Under the pieces are notes generated by a model. That model made no database searches and was not told where the DNA came from. It was given only the letters and a program-made list of their open reading frames with translations. DNA of 64,000 nucleotides, from assembly GCF_020080835.1 (NCBI RefSeq), contig NC_058161.1, positions 10,419,297 through 10,483,296 on the forward strand, in the 5' to 3' direction. This document shows positions 1 to 10,769 of this stretch, in pieces (within the stretch, counting starts at the first letter, position 1; every line of letters begins with the position of its first letter). This stretch comes from Cotesia glomerata (Eukaryota; Arthropoda; Insecta; Hymenoptera; Braconidae). Made by a program: the position numbers and the translations under genes.

Positions 1-329
1 AGTGTTCCACGGATGTTCCAGAACTATTTCGAGAACATTGCAGAAGTATTCCGGGGATGCCCATAGAGGAAAGTACCACGGGGCCTAGCTTGGCCCAACT
101 ATGTAAAAGTCTGGGCCAAGCTTGTAAGCCAGGCTTGGCTCAGTCTTGGTTGAAGTCTGGGATGATAACGATGGGCCAAGCCTGGTTACCAGGACTGGCC
201 CACGCCTGATTACCAGGACTGGCCCATGCCTGGTTACCAGGGCTGAGCCATAGTTAATTTTCAAGTCTGGCCCATGCCATTTGATAAAAAATGATAAAAA
301 AGAATTATTGGGATGTTATTTTTTTATTT

Positions 330-900
330 TATTTTGTAAGTAAAGTAAATTCGAACCTAACTGTTGCTAATTATAGAAATAAAGTGAAAATCGTATCCGT
401 TCTAACCGAGATTCGAACTCGAGCCGCGCGCTTGCCAGACTGATAACTAACCCTTACACCGTACGACCGATAAGTTGATGCACATCTCATTATTCTGATA
501 AGCTAAATCTATATGGTGACGAAGTGTGGCGGTTTATTATTTATATAATTTATGTTATTTAATATTGTGTTTCGATGAAAATTAACTATTTTTTACAAAT
601 GTTTATTATAGTTAAAAAAATGCAAGAGTCAAGTTCTTATATTACTTTAAACTTTGTACATCGTTCTGTATATTTTTAATATCTTATGATAAATTTTTAT
701 GTTTAAAATTATCAATATTAAAAATTCAACTGTAAATTATTATATTTTAATTTTTTTAAGACTATATCAATTTTGACGATATGCAATTGTCTTGGTTAAA
801 TAATAAATTTTAAATTTTAGAATTTGTTAGCGAATATTCGTTAAACAATAAATATTTACTGTATAAAATTCTATTACTTAATGATTTATTAAATTTGAAT
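330..900 (-). mobile_element. tRNA-like repeat (SINE-like), copy 1
   Basis: On the minus strand, bases about 396-475 read as a degenerate tRNA: a D-arm-like segment (GTGTAAGGGTTAG), then CTGGCAAGCG, then a B box (GAGTTCGAATCTC). The flanking ~400 bp are a reverse-complement match to 27420-27870, with shared words around GTACATCGTTCTGTA and AACTGTAAATTATTA. The acceptor stem does not pair well, so this is a tRNA-derived repeat and not a working tRNA gene. It splits the GGCCAAG array. Confidence 0.6.
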
Positions 901-968
901 TTCCCATTGAATGGCTAAGGCTAGGTTACCCAATTCTGGCTCAAGTCTGGGTTGCCATTCAACGCCCA

Positions 969-1198
969 TGGCTACAAAGAAAAAAAAATTTACTTAAATC
1001 AAGCAAATAATTTTTAAGAATTTCATCTTCTTGATTTTAGTAGAAAAATTCTTAAACTAAGAAACTTTTCTTGATTTAAGTAAATTTTATTTAATTAAAG
1101 AATTTTTCGTTTTGATTGAAGACAATTAAACTCTTCAAAGTTATTTTTTTGGTTCAAGAATTTTTTTCTTGAATCAAGTTAATTTTTTTTCAGTGTAG
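969..1198. mobile_element. Short TIR element (MITE), 230 bp
   Basis: The ends are inverted copies: CTACAAAGAAAAAAAAATTT on the left and the complement of CTACACTGAAAAAAAATTAA on the right, both followed by an arm ending in TTGATTCAAG or TTAAATCAAG. It has no coding capacity. A partial copy lies at 63007-63108. It sits inside the GGCCAAG array. Confidence 0.6.
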
Positions 1199-1680
1199 GT
1201 TTCCCAATCTTGGCTAACTCTTGGGTAATCATTGTGGCCGTGACTGAGTGACCCAGTTCTGGCCCAGGCTCGGGTAATAATTGGGCCGACCAAGGCTTGG
1301 TTGCCCAGTCTTGGCCCAAGCTTGGGTCGCCAATGAATCGCCAAGGCTAGGTTAGCCAGTCTTGGCACAAGGTTGGATAATCATTGGCATGGTCGAGGCT
1401 GGGTTAACCAGTCTTGGCCCACGTTTTGGTCGCCAATGAATGGCCAAGGCTAGGTTAGCCAGTCTTGGCCCAAGGTTGGATAATCATTGGCATGGTCGAG
1501 GCTGGGTTAACCAGTCTCGGCCCACGCTTGGGTCGCCAATGAATGGCCAAGGCTGGGTTAGCCAGTCTTGGCCCAAGGTTGGATAATCATTGGCATGGCC
1601 AAGGCTGGGTTAAACAGCCTGGCTCACGCATGGGCCAATACAGGTACGCCGAAGCTAGGTTTCCCAGTACTGGCCCCTTC
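1199..1680. repeat. Degenerate GGCCAAG tandem array
   Basis: Units of roughly 60-70 bp repeat words such as GGCCAAGGCTGGGTTA, CCAGTCTTGGCCCA and AGGTTGGATAATCATTGG. The clearest units start near 1340, 1440 and 1545. Related, more decayed units lie at 80-290 and 900-960, so the array was probably continuous before the insertions between them. The short open frames here come from the repeat and show no gene-like features. Confidence 0.7.
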
Positions 1681-1880
1681 GTCAACTCTGGGGGTTTCCT
1701 GCATGGGTGTTCCGGATTGTCTTATCATAGGAACGTTCCGGACCAGGAACTATTCCGGAACTTTTCAGGAAATTTTTTTTTTACACGGGTATGGCAAGCG
1801 CGCGGCTCCGGTTTAATCGGCTCCGGCTCCTAATTAATAGTTTTATGAATTAATGAATATACTGTCCAATAGTAGTAATT

Positions 1881-2053
1881 TACCCGAGTCGAAATTCGAG
1901 GTCCGTTTTAACCGCAATTTTTTCCCATCTTAATTTTACGGTCAAAACAGACTTGGCACTGTATTGATAGCTCATTTAAACTGAGGCCTGGTTTCACCGT
2001 AACTAGTGGAGTTTTGTCCCATTCTACCACGATTACGGTCAAACCAGGCTTGA
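1881..2053 (+). mobile_element. Left end of a TIR element, ACCCGAGTCGAAA family
   Basis: It starts TACCCGAGTCGAAATTCGAG and carries internal words ACGGTCAAAACAGAC and ACGGTCAAACCAGG, then runs into a (TAA)n tract. Related ends lie at 5165-5325, 26162-26530 and 28120-28303, and a diverged version closes the 4.3-kb unit at 36200-40543. The matching right end of this copy was not found, perhaps displaced by the Dong-like insertion. Confidence 0.5.

Positions 2054-2121
<68 letters not shown>
2054..2121. repeat. (TAA)n microsatellite, 5' flank of Dong-like LINE
   Basis: About 68 bp of uninterrupted AAT/TAA repeat directly before the retrotransposon sequence. The same repeat resumes at 3459, so the LINE lies between two TAA tracts. 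Confidence 0.95.
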
Positions 2122-2122
<1 letters not shown>

Positions 2123-3457
2123 GTCTCCGCCACTAACATGCTCGCTGTCCCAGTCTTACTATACTCTTTCGGTGTCCTGAAATGGGCCCGACATCAAAAC
2201 CCGTAAGGTTATCAATATGAATCGGAGCATGCACCCCAATTCATCAGTCGCCAGATTATACCTCTCCCGGTCCATCGGTGGGAGAGGTCTGCAGAGTTTG
2301 GAGCGGCTGCATGATCGTTTGGTCCTGGGCTTAACATTCGAGGTTGTCAATTTCACTGCAGACGAGGATGACTTCCTTATGCAAATCGTACATAAACATG
2401 AAAATGCGCATAAGGGGTCGTTCTTGTATAAGGCAGCTATATATGCAGCAAGAACCCTTGGTCTTGGAGAGATAAACGCTCTTATGGAACTCCGAAAGGA
2501 AGAATTTAAGAGCGTCATCAGGAACGCCGAGGAAAAACAACTCCTAGGCGAACTGATGGACAAGTCCATGCACAGCGTGTACTTCAATCACGTGCGTGAT
2601 CATGGCTTGTCCACCCAGCTGACCTTTTCCTTCTTAAAGTCAGCTGGCCTGATGTCCGAGACTGAAGGGTTCATATTTGCCTGCCAAGATGGTGTCATTA
2701 ACACTCTAGAATACCGTAGCAAGGTGCTCCAGGTGCAGCTTCTGGACACGTCATGTAGGATGTGTAAACAACACCCGGAGACGCTCATACACCTTTTGTC
2801 GGCATGTCCTGTGCTGGCGAGAGGTGCATATATCCAGCGTCACAACGCTGCCCTGAGAGTACTGTACTACTATCTTCGTCATTACTACGGTATTGATATG
2901 ACACCAGTGCTGCCTTATCTACCAGGAGATATTCCCCAGGTTGTTGAGAATGACAGTTGCAAAATTTACTGGAACATGCCATTTGCAACAACCCGGCGGA
3001 TCGATCACAACAAACCCGATATTGTGCTCTTCGACAAGGCCACTCGTGACATTTATGTCATTGAGTTCTCGGCCCCGGCTGAACACAACATCTCAGCCAA
3101 AGAAGAGCACAAAAGAAAAATATATCAGGATCTCCTATTTGAAATTGGCAAACTTTACCCAGGTTACCGTGTCAAACTAGTCGTCCTAATCGTTGGCGTC
3201 CTTGGAGGGATGAAACAGTCTTTTGTATCCTCACTTGCCAAAGTTCCAGCTTGCACGTCAAAATCTGAGTTCTTGGCTGTCAGGATGCAGAAGGCTGTAA
3301 TATTAGGTTCCCTCCGTCTACTTAGGGAAATGACTTTGGCCTGCTGTGGCCGCTAACCGCCTTGTTGTGCGGATTGGTCCAGCAGTAATGGATGGAGCTC
3401 AGGCTGGGCCCTCGGAGAGTCGGACTTCGGGGACAACCCCCCTGAGCATTTAATAAC

Positions 3458-3458
<1 letters not shown>
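2122..3458 (+). mobile_element. 5'-truncated R4/Dong-type non-LTR retrotransposon
   Basis: About 1.34 kb with a reading frame ending at 3356 and a GC-richer 3' tail of ~100 bp, flanked on both sides by (TAA)n. The encoded part has the zinc knuckle and restriction-like endonuclease of R2/R4-type elements. Dong, of the R4 clade, is known to insert in TAA repeats, which fits these flanks. The reverse transcriptase proper is missing: the sequence begins just downstream of it. R4/Dong is inferred from motif order and target; another RLE-encoding clade is possible. Confidence 0.8.
2123..3356 (+). pseudogene. C-terminal part of R4-type pol: zinc knuckle and RLE
   Basis: The frame from 2123 reads NMLAVPVLLYSFGVLKW, a conserved block between RT and endonuclease in R2/R4 proteins. 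A frameshift near 2190 moves to the frame that reads DIKTRK and then runs open to the TAA at 3354-3356; the first ATG in that frame is 2217. Counting from it (379 residues), CRMC...H...C near residues 181-196 is the C-X2-C zinc knuckle. KPDIVLFDKATRDIYVIEFS near 267-286 is the PD-(D/E)XK endonuclease core that nicks the target. No stops follow the frameshift, so decay is mild. The protein would act on DNA in the nucleus, but this copy lacks the RT and cannot move itself. Confidence 0.8.

Positions 3459-3523
<65 letters not shown>
3459..3523. repeat. (TAA)n microsatellite, 3' flank of Dong-like LINE
   Basis: About 65 bp of TAA repeat directly after the 3' tail of the retrotransposon. Bases 3546-3570 hold a B-box-like GGGTTCAAATCC, possibly the T arm of a tRNA-derived repeat. 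Confidence 0.95.
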
Positions 3524-3954
3524 TAAATTTTAAAATTCTTAGGAGTCCGGGTTCAAATCCAACTGAAATCCCATTTATTTATTTATTTATTTTTTTGTTT
3601 TAATCGCTGCAATAATAATTATTATTATGAATAATAATTATTATTGTTATAAAAAATAAGTTGTAGTAACTAATAATAATTGTCAGTAATATAAAAATTT
3701 GTAATTAACAATTATTACAATTACTACTATAAAAATCGTTTATGAGCACAAAAAAATATACAAATTAATTTTTTAACAAAAAAACAAAAATGAATGATTT
3801 CCCAATTTGGGAGAGTATTTTTTCACAAACAGGGATTATTTGCTGTCCAGTTTGTACAGATAAGGAGTAAGGAGGTAGGAAGAAAAGATTACTGATGTTA
3901 AATTGACCTAATATAATACGCTTAGAAAATAAAGAAATAAATAAAAATCGCATT

Positions 3955-4035
3955 GCCCTAATCGAGAACCGAACTCGGAACCTATCGCTCGCCAGACTAA
4001 CGCACTACTTGCATCGCTACACGGCCAACTGAAAA
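3955..4035 (-). repeat. tRNA-like sequence
   Basis: Read on the minus strand: GGCCGTGTAGCGATGCAAGT, then GTTAGTCTGGCGAGCG, then a B box CGAGTTCGGTTC. It shares the GTCTGGC(A/G)AGCG word with the copies at 396-475 and 27755-27830. The stems are too degenerate for a working tRNA. Confidence 0.45.
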
Positions 4036-5164
4036 AAGCTGAATCTCAGTAGTCACATAAACTTTTTAAATGACGCGTCTTCAAATGACTAAGTTCTGAG
4101 TGAAATATGAAAAGGAACTTTACAAAGAAATTAAATGAATAATAATAATAATCATATCTACAGACATTCAAAATTGAATGTCTAAACTAAATGTTTCCCA
4201 TTCTCAATTATTTATCTTATACTTTTATTTTCAATTGTAAAATTCGGCAATTGTTTATTTTCACGGCGTGTGAAATCAACATGATTAGATTATTTTCTAC
4301 TTAATAGATAATTTTTTTTTTTTTTTAGAATAAATCTAAAATAGAAAAATTTTTCTCAAAAATGGTAATTTTGGGATAAGAAAAACTATGATACATGTTA
4401 ATTTTTTAACTAAAAACAAATTATGAAAAATTTCAAATTTTGGGTTAAAAAAAAGTTTTAGCAAAAAATTAATATTTTTGAAAAAATTTTTTTTCTACTT
4501 GTAAAATATATTTTTTTTTTTTATAAGAGTAAATCTAAAATAGAAAAATTTTAATTTTTGGATTAAAAACAATTGTGAAAAATGTCAATTTTAGAATAAA
4601 AAAAAATATGAAAAACGTCAATTGTTGGATTAAAAAAAAACTTTGAAAAAATATAAAAAATTTAATATTTTCGAAAAAATTTTTTTGTATTTGTTCATTT
4701 TTATCCATAGAATACGAAACAAATCACCAAAAATTGATAGACCAAGTGGATGAATTTTATTGACGATTTTCAATCAGAGCAAAATTTAAGTTAATATTTA
4801 AATTGCGACAACTAGTTTACTTTTAAAAACGTGAATAAACAACTACCTGCGATTCTTATATATTTTAAAACTTTTTGCTGTGAAAATATGTAAACTAAGC
4901 TGAATTTAGAAAAGAATAATTTTTTTTTTCAAAATTCAAATTTTTGAAAAAAAAAAAACCCCTTTTCTGAGGTTATTATTATTATTATTATTGTTATTAT
5001 TTATTTATTTTTAATTTTTAAATGTCAACTTTTCATGAAAATTTGTTTTTTATTAATTTGAATTTTCGCGCCTAAGAACTACAAGATGTCAAAAGAAATA
5101 ATAATAATCAACAAGATGACAAATATAGTAATAATATTCATAATGATAATATTATAATCCTGAA
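4036..5164. other. AT-rich stretch, no gene seen
   Basis: Long A and T runs with repeated GAAAAAATTTTTTT and AAATCTAAAATAGAAAAATTTT words (4320-4700) and short ATT/AAT tracts near 4975 and 5098. No frame has coding character. Confidence 0.6.
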
Positions 5165-5325
5165 AATTTTTACGGTCAAAACAGACCTGCGTAGGCCTAG
5201 TTTAACCGTACTTATTCTCCGATACCGTCTTGTACGGTCAAAAAGACTTGATTTTCAGCGGCATATTAGACTTCAAAGAGTTGGGACATTTTTACGGTCA
5301 AAACGGGACTTGAATTTCGACTCGG
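5165..5325. mobile_element. Right end of an ACCCGAGTCGAAA-family element
   Basis: Three ACGGTCAAAA words and the terminal GAATTTCGACTCGGGTA match the inverted form of the left end at 1881. The left end of this copy was not identified. Confidence 0.5.
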
Positions 5326-5379
5326 GTAGTGAATAAAAATATTCACAAAGTAAAATATCTTCAATATCGAAAACTATTT

Positions 5380-5540
5380 TAACACGGGAAAATTTTTAAC
5401 ACCGCTTTAATTTAACACCGGAAAAAAAATTTACACTGGCAGCGATGTTATTTTAACACCACTTTCGGTGTTGGAATTTAACACCGTAAATTTTAACACC
5501 TACACCGCTTGGACTTACCCCGGCTTTTTTTACAGTGTAC
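5380..5540. repeat. AACACCG-rich repeat ending in TTTTTTTACAGTGTA
   Basis: AACACCG or close variants recur about eight times, followed by TTTTTTTACAGTGTA, a typical end of small insect TIR elements. The left end is not clear. Bases 5541-6417 hold no gene that I can see; 5935-6060 is a GCTAC/ATAGC-rich, partly self-complementary patch. Confidence 0.4.
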
Positions 5541-6417
5541 TTTAATTAAACTATCGAGTCCAGAGCCGTATGAGAATTCTTTTCCTTATGAGCAGGTCCC
5601 CTTTTTTTCTCGCGTCGCACACGTAGCAGAGCGTTTTTTTCAAAATTTTTCATTGTCTAGAAAAGAAATATAAAGCTGCAATCGTAGAAACCGGCTGTTA
5701 TCTCCAGTAGTGTCCATGACTTTTTTAATTTTTTTATTGAATGTTTAAAATTCATGTTTCAGCGGATTCGACAATTTTATCAGAGCGCTGTGCGAAACCG
5801 GTCGATTTACCTGTTTTCACTAAAGTGACTATAAATCCAAAATTTTATACACATATTTTTGAATGTATAAACTTTGATTTGAAGTAAAAAAAATTTTTTT
5901 TTTCGATTCGTCACAGTGCACGAAGAAAAAAATATTGCTACTCAAGCCATCTACTAGATTGCTACTCATAGATCGCTACTACAGCAAAACGTCTTCCTAC
6001 AATAGCAATACCGTATGGTTCTGGTAGCAATACTTTAGATGGCTAGAATAGCTATACTATTTTTCAACGGCACAATCTAACATCACCACATACACACATA
6101 CCAATATCGATTGATTGGATAGCATTTATAAATAATGATTTCAAAATAACTTACAAAAAATCTATCAAAAATTAAATTTAATAATTGATGAATTTCCAAT
6201 TATTTATTTTATTTTTATTGAATAAAAAATTAAATTAAAGAATATAAAAAATTTGGATAATTGTCATAACAAATTATTATAAATTATAATTCAAATAAAA
6301 ATATGGTTTCATATTATTTATCACCAATAAGTATAATTATAGCCAGAAAATTGACAATTTTCAAAAAAATAAATAATATTTGAAAATAACAATAAAAAAA
6401 CGCCTAAAACTTGAAAA

Positions 6418-6857
6418 AAAATTAGGAAAACGGTTGATCCTAAAGGCCATCTCTGCAACTTCCCGCTAATTCCGTTAATCCTGGCCGCTTTTTTTGTTCT
6501 CTTCAAGCTCAAAAATACAATCTGTGTGTTGTTTTGAGCTCTCCGAGCTCAAAAAGATACCTTTTCTATGCTTTTGAGCTCTTTGAGCTCAAGTATCCCC
6601 TTTGAAACTTACTCAATGCGATTTTTTTAATTGCAATAGTTTTCGAGATTTTTAAAACATAAGTTTAAAAACAAATATAAAAAATATGGAAAATAGTGAA
6701 ATTTTGGATTTTGCATAACTTTTGAAAAAAATTTTTTTAATTTTTTTCCTTTGGCAGAACTTCGTTATAGGATAAAAGAAAACTTCTGACCAAAATTTAT
6801 CCAAATCGAAAGGGGTCGAATCCAACTATTGGTCGATTTGACGTGGAATGACCCTTA
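6418..6857. repeat. Head of CTTCCCGC family fused to TTGGTCGATTTGAC repeat
   Basis: 6418-6600 holds AGGAAAACGGTTGA, ACTTCCCGCTAA and three GAGCTC half-palindromes seen in the other CTTCCCGC copies. From 6600 it passes into a second family ending TTGGTCGATTTGACGTGGAA, also present at 14228-14475 and 25620-25877. The two families are adjacent at 25400-25877 too, but in a different relative orientation. Confidence 0.6.
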
Positions 6858-6936
6858 TAGTAAATTAATTTTGAGATTTTTTTTGTAGAACGAAAATTCA
6901 TCCTTATTTTATTTATTTTAAAAACTCCGAACGCGG

Positions 6937-7570
6937 CCCGTGTAAAAAAAAAAGTTCCGGAAACATTCCTCAGAAAAGTTCCGATTATGAGACGATCCGG
7001 AACTTTTGCGGAACTTTTCCGGAACTCTTTAGAATCAGTATTCAAAAAAATTTCACTTATAAACTTTTGAGTAACTAAAAATTAGAAATACTTAAAATTT
7101 TTAAGGAACTTTTCCGGAACTTTTGCGGAACTTTTACGGTACTCTTTAGAAACAGTATTAAAAAAAATTTACTTACAAATTTTTAAGTAATCAAAAATTT
7201 GAAATTCTTAAAATTTTTTAGGGACTTCTCCGGAACTTTTGCGGAAATTTTGCAGAACTTTTTCGGAACTCTTTGGAAACAACGTTAAAAAAGTTTACTT
7301 ACTAACTTTTGTGTAACCAAAAATTTAAAATTCTTGAAAGTTTTAAGGAACTTCTCCGGAACTTTTGCGGAACTTTTGCGGAACTCTTTAGAAACAGTAT
7401 TAAAAAATTCACTTACAAACTTTTAAGTAATCAAAAATTTAAAATTCTTAAAATTTTTAAGGAACTTCTCCGGAACTTTTGCGGAACTTTTTCGGAACTC
7501 TTTGGAAACAACATTAAAAAAGTTTACTTACAAATTTTTGAGTAACGAAAATTTTGAAATTCTTAAAATT
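6937..7570. mobile_element. CCCGTGTAAAAA-ended element with ~115-bp tandem core
   Basis: The left end CCCGTGTAAAAAAAAAAGTT is the same as in the foldback at 15974. The body is about five tandem units of 114-126 bp: the shared GGAACTCTTT block (GGTACTCTTT in the second unit) recurs at 7021, 7139, 7265, 7380 and 7494. Later units are close to multiples of three, giving a short repetitive open frame with no other sign of being a gene. No right-hand CCCGTGTAA end was found. Confidence 0.65.
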
Positions 7571-8972
7571 TATTTGGTACTTCTCTTTTTTAATTTTTTA
7601 ATTTTTTATTTTATATCTTTTTGTTCGGATTTTATATTCATCATTTATAGGAATATCTCTTATTTACATTAGTCTTGTGACACTAAAAATTATTTCCACA
7701 ATCATTTTCCCCACTTGATGCTAGTAATATTCCCCGCCTTCTAGTTTGTATAGCTCCCTAATTCTGATAATTTCATTGTTGTTTTCATAGTATGCGGTAT
7801 GTTGAAGTTTGTTCTAAATCTTTATCTATTGGGCCAAGAATTTATTTGAACAAGAGAGATTCTAATGTTTTCGAAAATTCTTTTTAAAATACTAAGAAAT
7901 AAACCGACTAAGCCTTTTACGTATCAATGTTTATAAAACAAAAGTTAAAAAATTAAAGAATACACTCACTAATTAATCGATAGAAAAATTTGAGTTTCTA
8001 TTAGTCGTATTAAGAGTTGAAAAATTTTTACAACTAACTAAAAAAGTATATTTCCGGTGAAATTATTGACCAATGTTACGATGTAAAGATATAATAATAT
8101 TGATTTAGTATTCACTATTGATTTCAGAATAATCAGCTCCACTATTGTAGTTAGATAACAGACGGTTGTCAATATTATTCAATTATAACTCTACATTTAG
8201 CGATAGCAGCTCGCACATTCATGTATATCAACAGTCACTCATAATATGAATATTGTTAAATCAACTTTTGTTTCTACTAATTATATAGCTCTAAGATATT
8301 CAAGTTTATGTAGCTGATCATAAAAATCAGATTATAAATAACTGTAAGTTAACAATAGTAAAATACTATTTTTACTACGAGGAAACTGAAAACTAAATTG
8401 AATGATTTTTTTATAAGCTACATGATTTCACTAGATAATAATTTTTCTTATTATTTAAAATTATAGAATAATAGAATTTATTTGTTATTGAATAGTTCGT
8501 TTTGAAACCAATAATAGTAAATATTCACACAATTTATGAAATGAATGAAAATTTACATTACATGTGTAAACTTATAAAATAAAAGATAACGTATCGAACA
8601 CACTTATATATAGGCGTCAAATGAAGTCGATTTAACTATGAAAATTTCCACTAAATCAGAATCCTCCATTTTAACATTCCGTTTGAACCTTTTATTTTTC
8701 ATTATTAAAATTTTTATTATTTTATTACATCATCAAATTAATTATAATAAAAACATATTTCTACACTGAATTTATACTAAAATGAACCAACATCAAATTT
8801 TCAACGATAAACGCAAATATATTTTCAGTCAAAATATACATTTATATATCGATGTATACATTGAGATCTTCTAAAATCTTAAAGAAATTTTTTTTCGATA
8901 CATGTATTGTGCACAATACCTAAATTATGTTTACGTCAGATTAATTATTTTACAAATGTTTTTATTTATGGC
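7571..8972. other. AT-rich stretch, no gene seen
   Basis: Low-complexity AT-rich sequence without long open frames, clear palindromes or recognisable motifs. Confidence 0.55.
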
Positions 8973-8980
8973 GTGTGTAT

Positions 8981-10761
8981 TAGGGTGTGTCATATTTAGG
9001 CGATATTTTTTTTTTTTACTGCTATACCAGAAAATCTGGTAGTATATAGAAAACAAAAAATTATGCCGCTGTGCTAAAGGTTTTAAGTCCAATAGCGGCT
9101 TATAGCTCATCAAAAAATTCGATTTCTCATTTAAATAACACAGGAAAAATTTTTTTTTTGTTTCAAGTGGACTTTTCGTTATTAAAAAAATTTTTTTTCG
9201 AAAAACCTTGTTATGGTTTTTGTAGAAAATTAAATTTTCTACAAAAATATTTCTTTGGACGAAGACTGTAGAACTACTATTTTCGAAGTTATAGTCCGTT
9301 AAACGGTAACATTTAAAAAAATACACATTAAATTCCATTTAATTTTCAATTTATTACTCTTACATGAATAATTTAATTTTATTGTACATTTTTGAGCATT
9401 AAAATTTTTAATTAAAGTATTGACTCGTTTCAATATAACAATCTAAGTCAAATTATTATTAATTAATCGTTATAATTACAAAAAATTTCATTTTTTTATT
9501 TATCTAAAAATGGTAACATTAACGTCTGCTTGTTAGCATTTGGAAATTTTTTCCTGTGCATAGCTACAACTTGCAATAAGTACTGTTCCTGCTCTTCATC
9601 AGCAGTTAAGCTTTTATTGTAGGCTTCCATCAATTGGACCGCCCGTTCCGCAGTATCATTAACAACGTGTAAATTTTTTAAAATTTTGAGGCACGTATTG
9701 TAACTTTTGTCAGATATCCACTGATCAGGATGTAAATTTAAAAAATCAGTTGGGAGTTCCAACCTTTTAAAAATAATCATCGACTCTTCTGATGCAAATT
9801 CATACAATTCTTTGTTTAGTAAGGAATTAATATTAACATTTTTTACATTAAATCGTTTAAAGTTTTTAATTTGACTTTTTTTTTCTGAATCGATTCAATT
9901 AATTTTAATTTGATTTCTGCACTAACATTATTATCAAATAATGACAAACACATAAGTTGTTCAGATATATACCACAAGTGATTGCTGAATTTTTTTGACG
10001 CTACTTCTGAAATATTTTTATTTATTTTTTTATAATTCAGTAAATCTCTCATAAATTCTAAATCCTGTCGAGGAGCTTAGATTGCTGAAGGCGCACAATA
10101 CCATGCTTTTATGTATACTAATACAATGAAAATACAAATGTGGCAGAGTCCCGAAGCCTCTATCGGGCTGAGTGAAAATTGTTCTTGAAACAGATAAATT
10201 TTTGAGGAATATATTGCTTTAAATATGCGCGAAAATATGATTTCAATCCATAAGTGTTATTATTTCACAATAGTAATAACTATTTAATAATAATTTGACT
10301 TAAATTGTTATATTGAAACGAGTCAATACTTTAATTAAAAATTTTAATGCTCAAAAATGTACAATAAAATTAAATTATTCATGTAAGAGTAATAAATTGA
10401 AAATTGAATGGAATTTAACGTGTATTTTTTTAAATGTTACCGTTTAACGGGCTATAACTTCGAAAATAGTGGTTCTACAGTCTTCGTCCAAAGAGATATT
10501 TTTGTAGAAAATTTAATTTTCTATAAAAACCATGAGAAGGTTTTTCGAAAAAAAATTTTTTTAATAACGAAAAGTCCACTTGAAACAAAAAAAAATTTTT
10601 CCTGTGTTATTTAAATGGGAAATCGAATTTTTTGATGAGCTAAGCCGCTATTGGACTTAAAACCTTTAGCTCAGCGGCATAATTTTTTATTTTTTTTATA
10701 CTACCAGATTTTCTGGTATAGCAGTAAAAAAAAAAATATCGCCTAAAAATGACACACCCTA
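8981..10761. mobile_element. hAT-like DNA element with ~480-bp terminal inverted repeats
   Basis: The 1781-bp element is bounded by GTGTGTAT at 8973-8980 and 10762-10769, a perfect 8-bp target duplication. The termini are TAGGGTGTGTCA and its complement. The left arm (8981-9466) and right arm (10281-10761) are nearly identical inverted copies that include ACCAGAAAATCTGGT and TTTTCGAAGTTATAG. An 8-bp duplication with TAGGG ends is typical of hAT elements. The ~800-bp centre holds only the tail of a protein, so this copy is non-autonomous. Confidence 0.85.
9496..10052 (-). pseudogene. C-terminal remnant of a transposon-associated protein
   Basis: Two open stretches on the minus strand (10052-9843, 69 codons; then about 9840-9496) are parts of one protein separated by a one-base frameshift near 9845. 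The first reads SNHLWYISEQLMCLSLFD. The second contains VVNDTAERAVQLMEAYN and EEQEQYLLQVVAMHRKKFP. From memory, an ending of this kind occurs in uncharacterised proteins repeated in arthropod genomes; I cannot name a catalytic domain. The stop is at 9496-9498. It fills the centre of the hAT-like element. Confidence 0.6.
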
Positions 10762-10769
10762 GTGTGTAT

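Larger units (their letters stand above)
1..1797. mobile_element. Foldback-type element with tandem-repeat core, interrupted
   Basis: The first 60 bases and 1700-1797 are diverged copies of the inner part and the right end of the intact foldback at 15974-16577: shared words are TTCCGGACCAGGAAC and the terminal ACACGGG after a T run. Between them lies an array of degenerate GGCCAAG/CTGGGTTACC repeats (about 80-290, 900-960, 1199-1680), unlike the core of the 15974 copy. The array is split by a tRNA-like repeat and by a MITE. The left terminus lies before the window. No protein is encoded. Confidence 0.6.

Noticed and set aside
7309..7545. 78-codon frame with an internal 38-residue repeat
   Set aside because: The repeat follows the 114-bp DNA tandem unit; neighbouring units are not multiples of three and break the frame.
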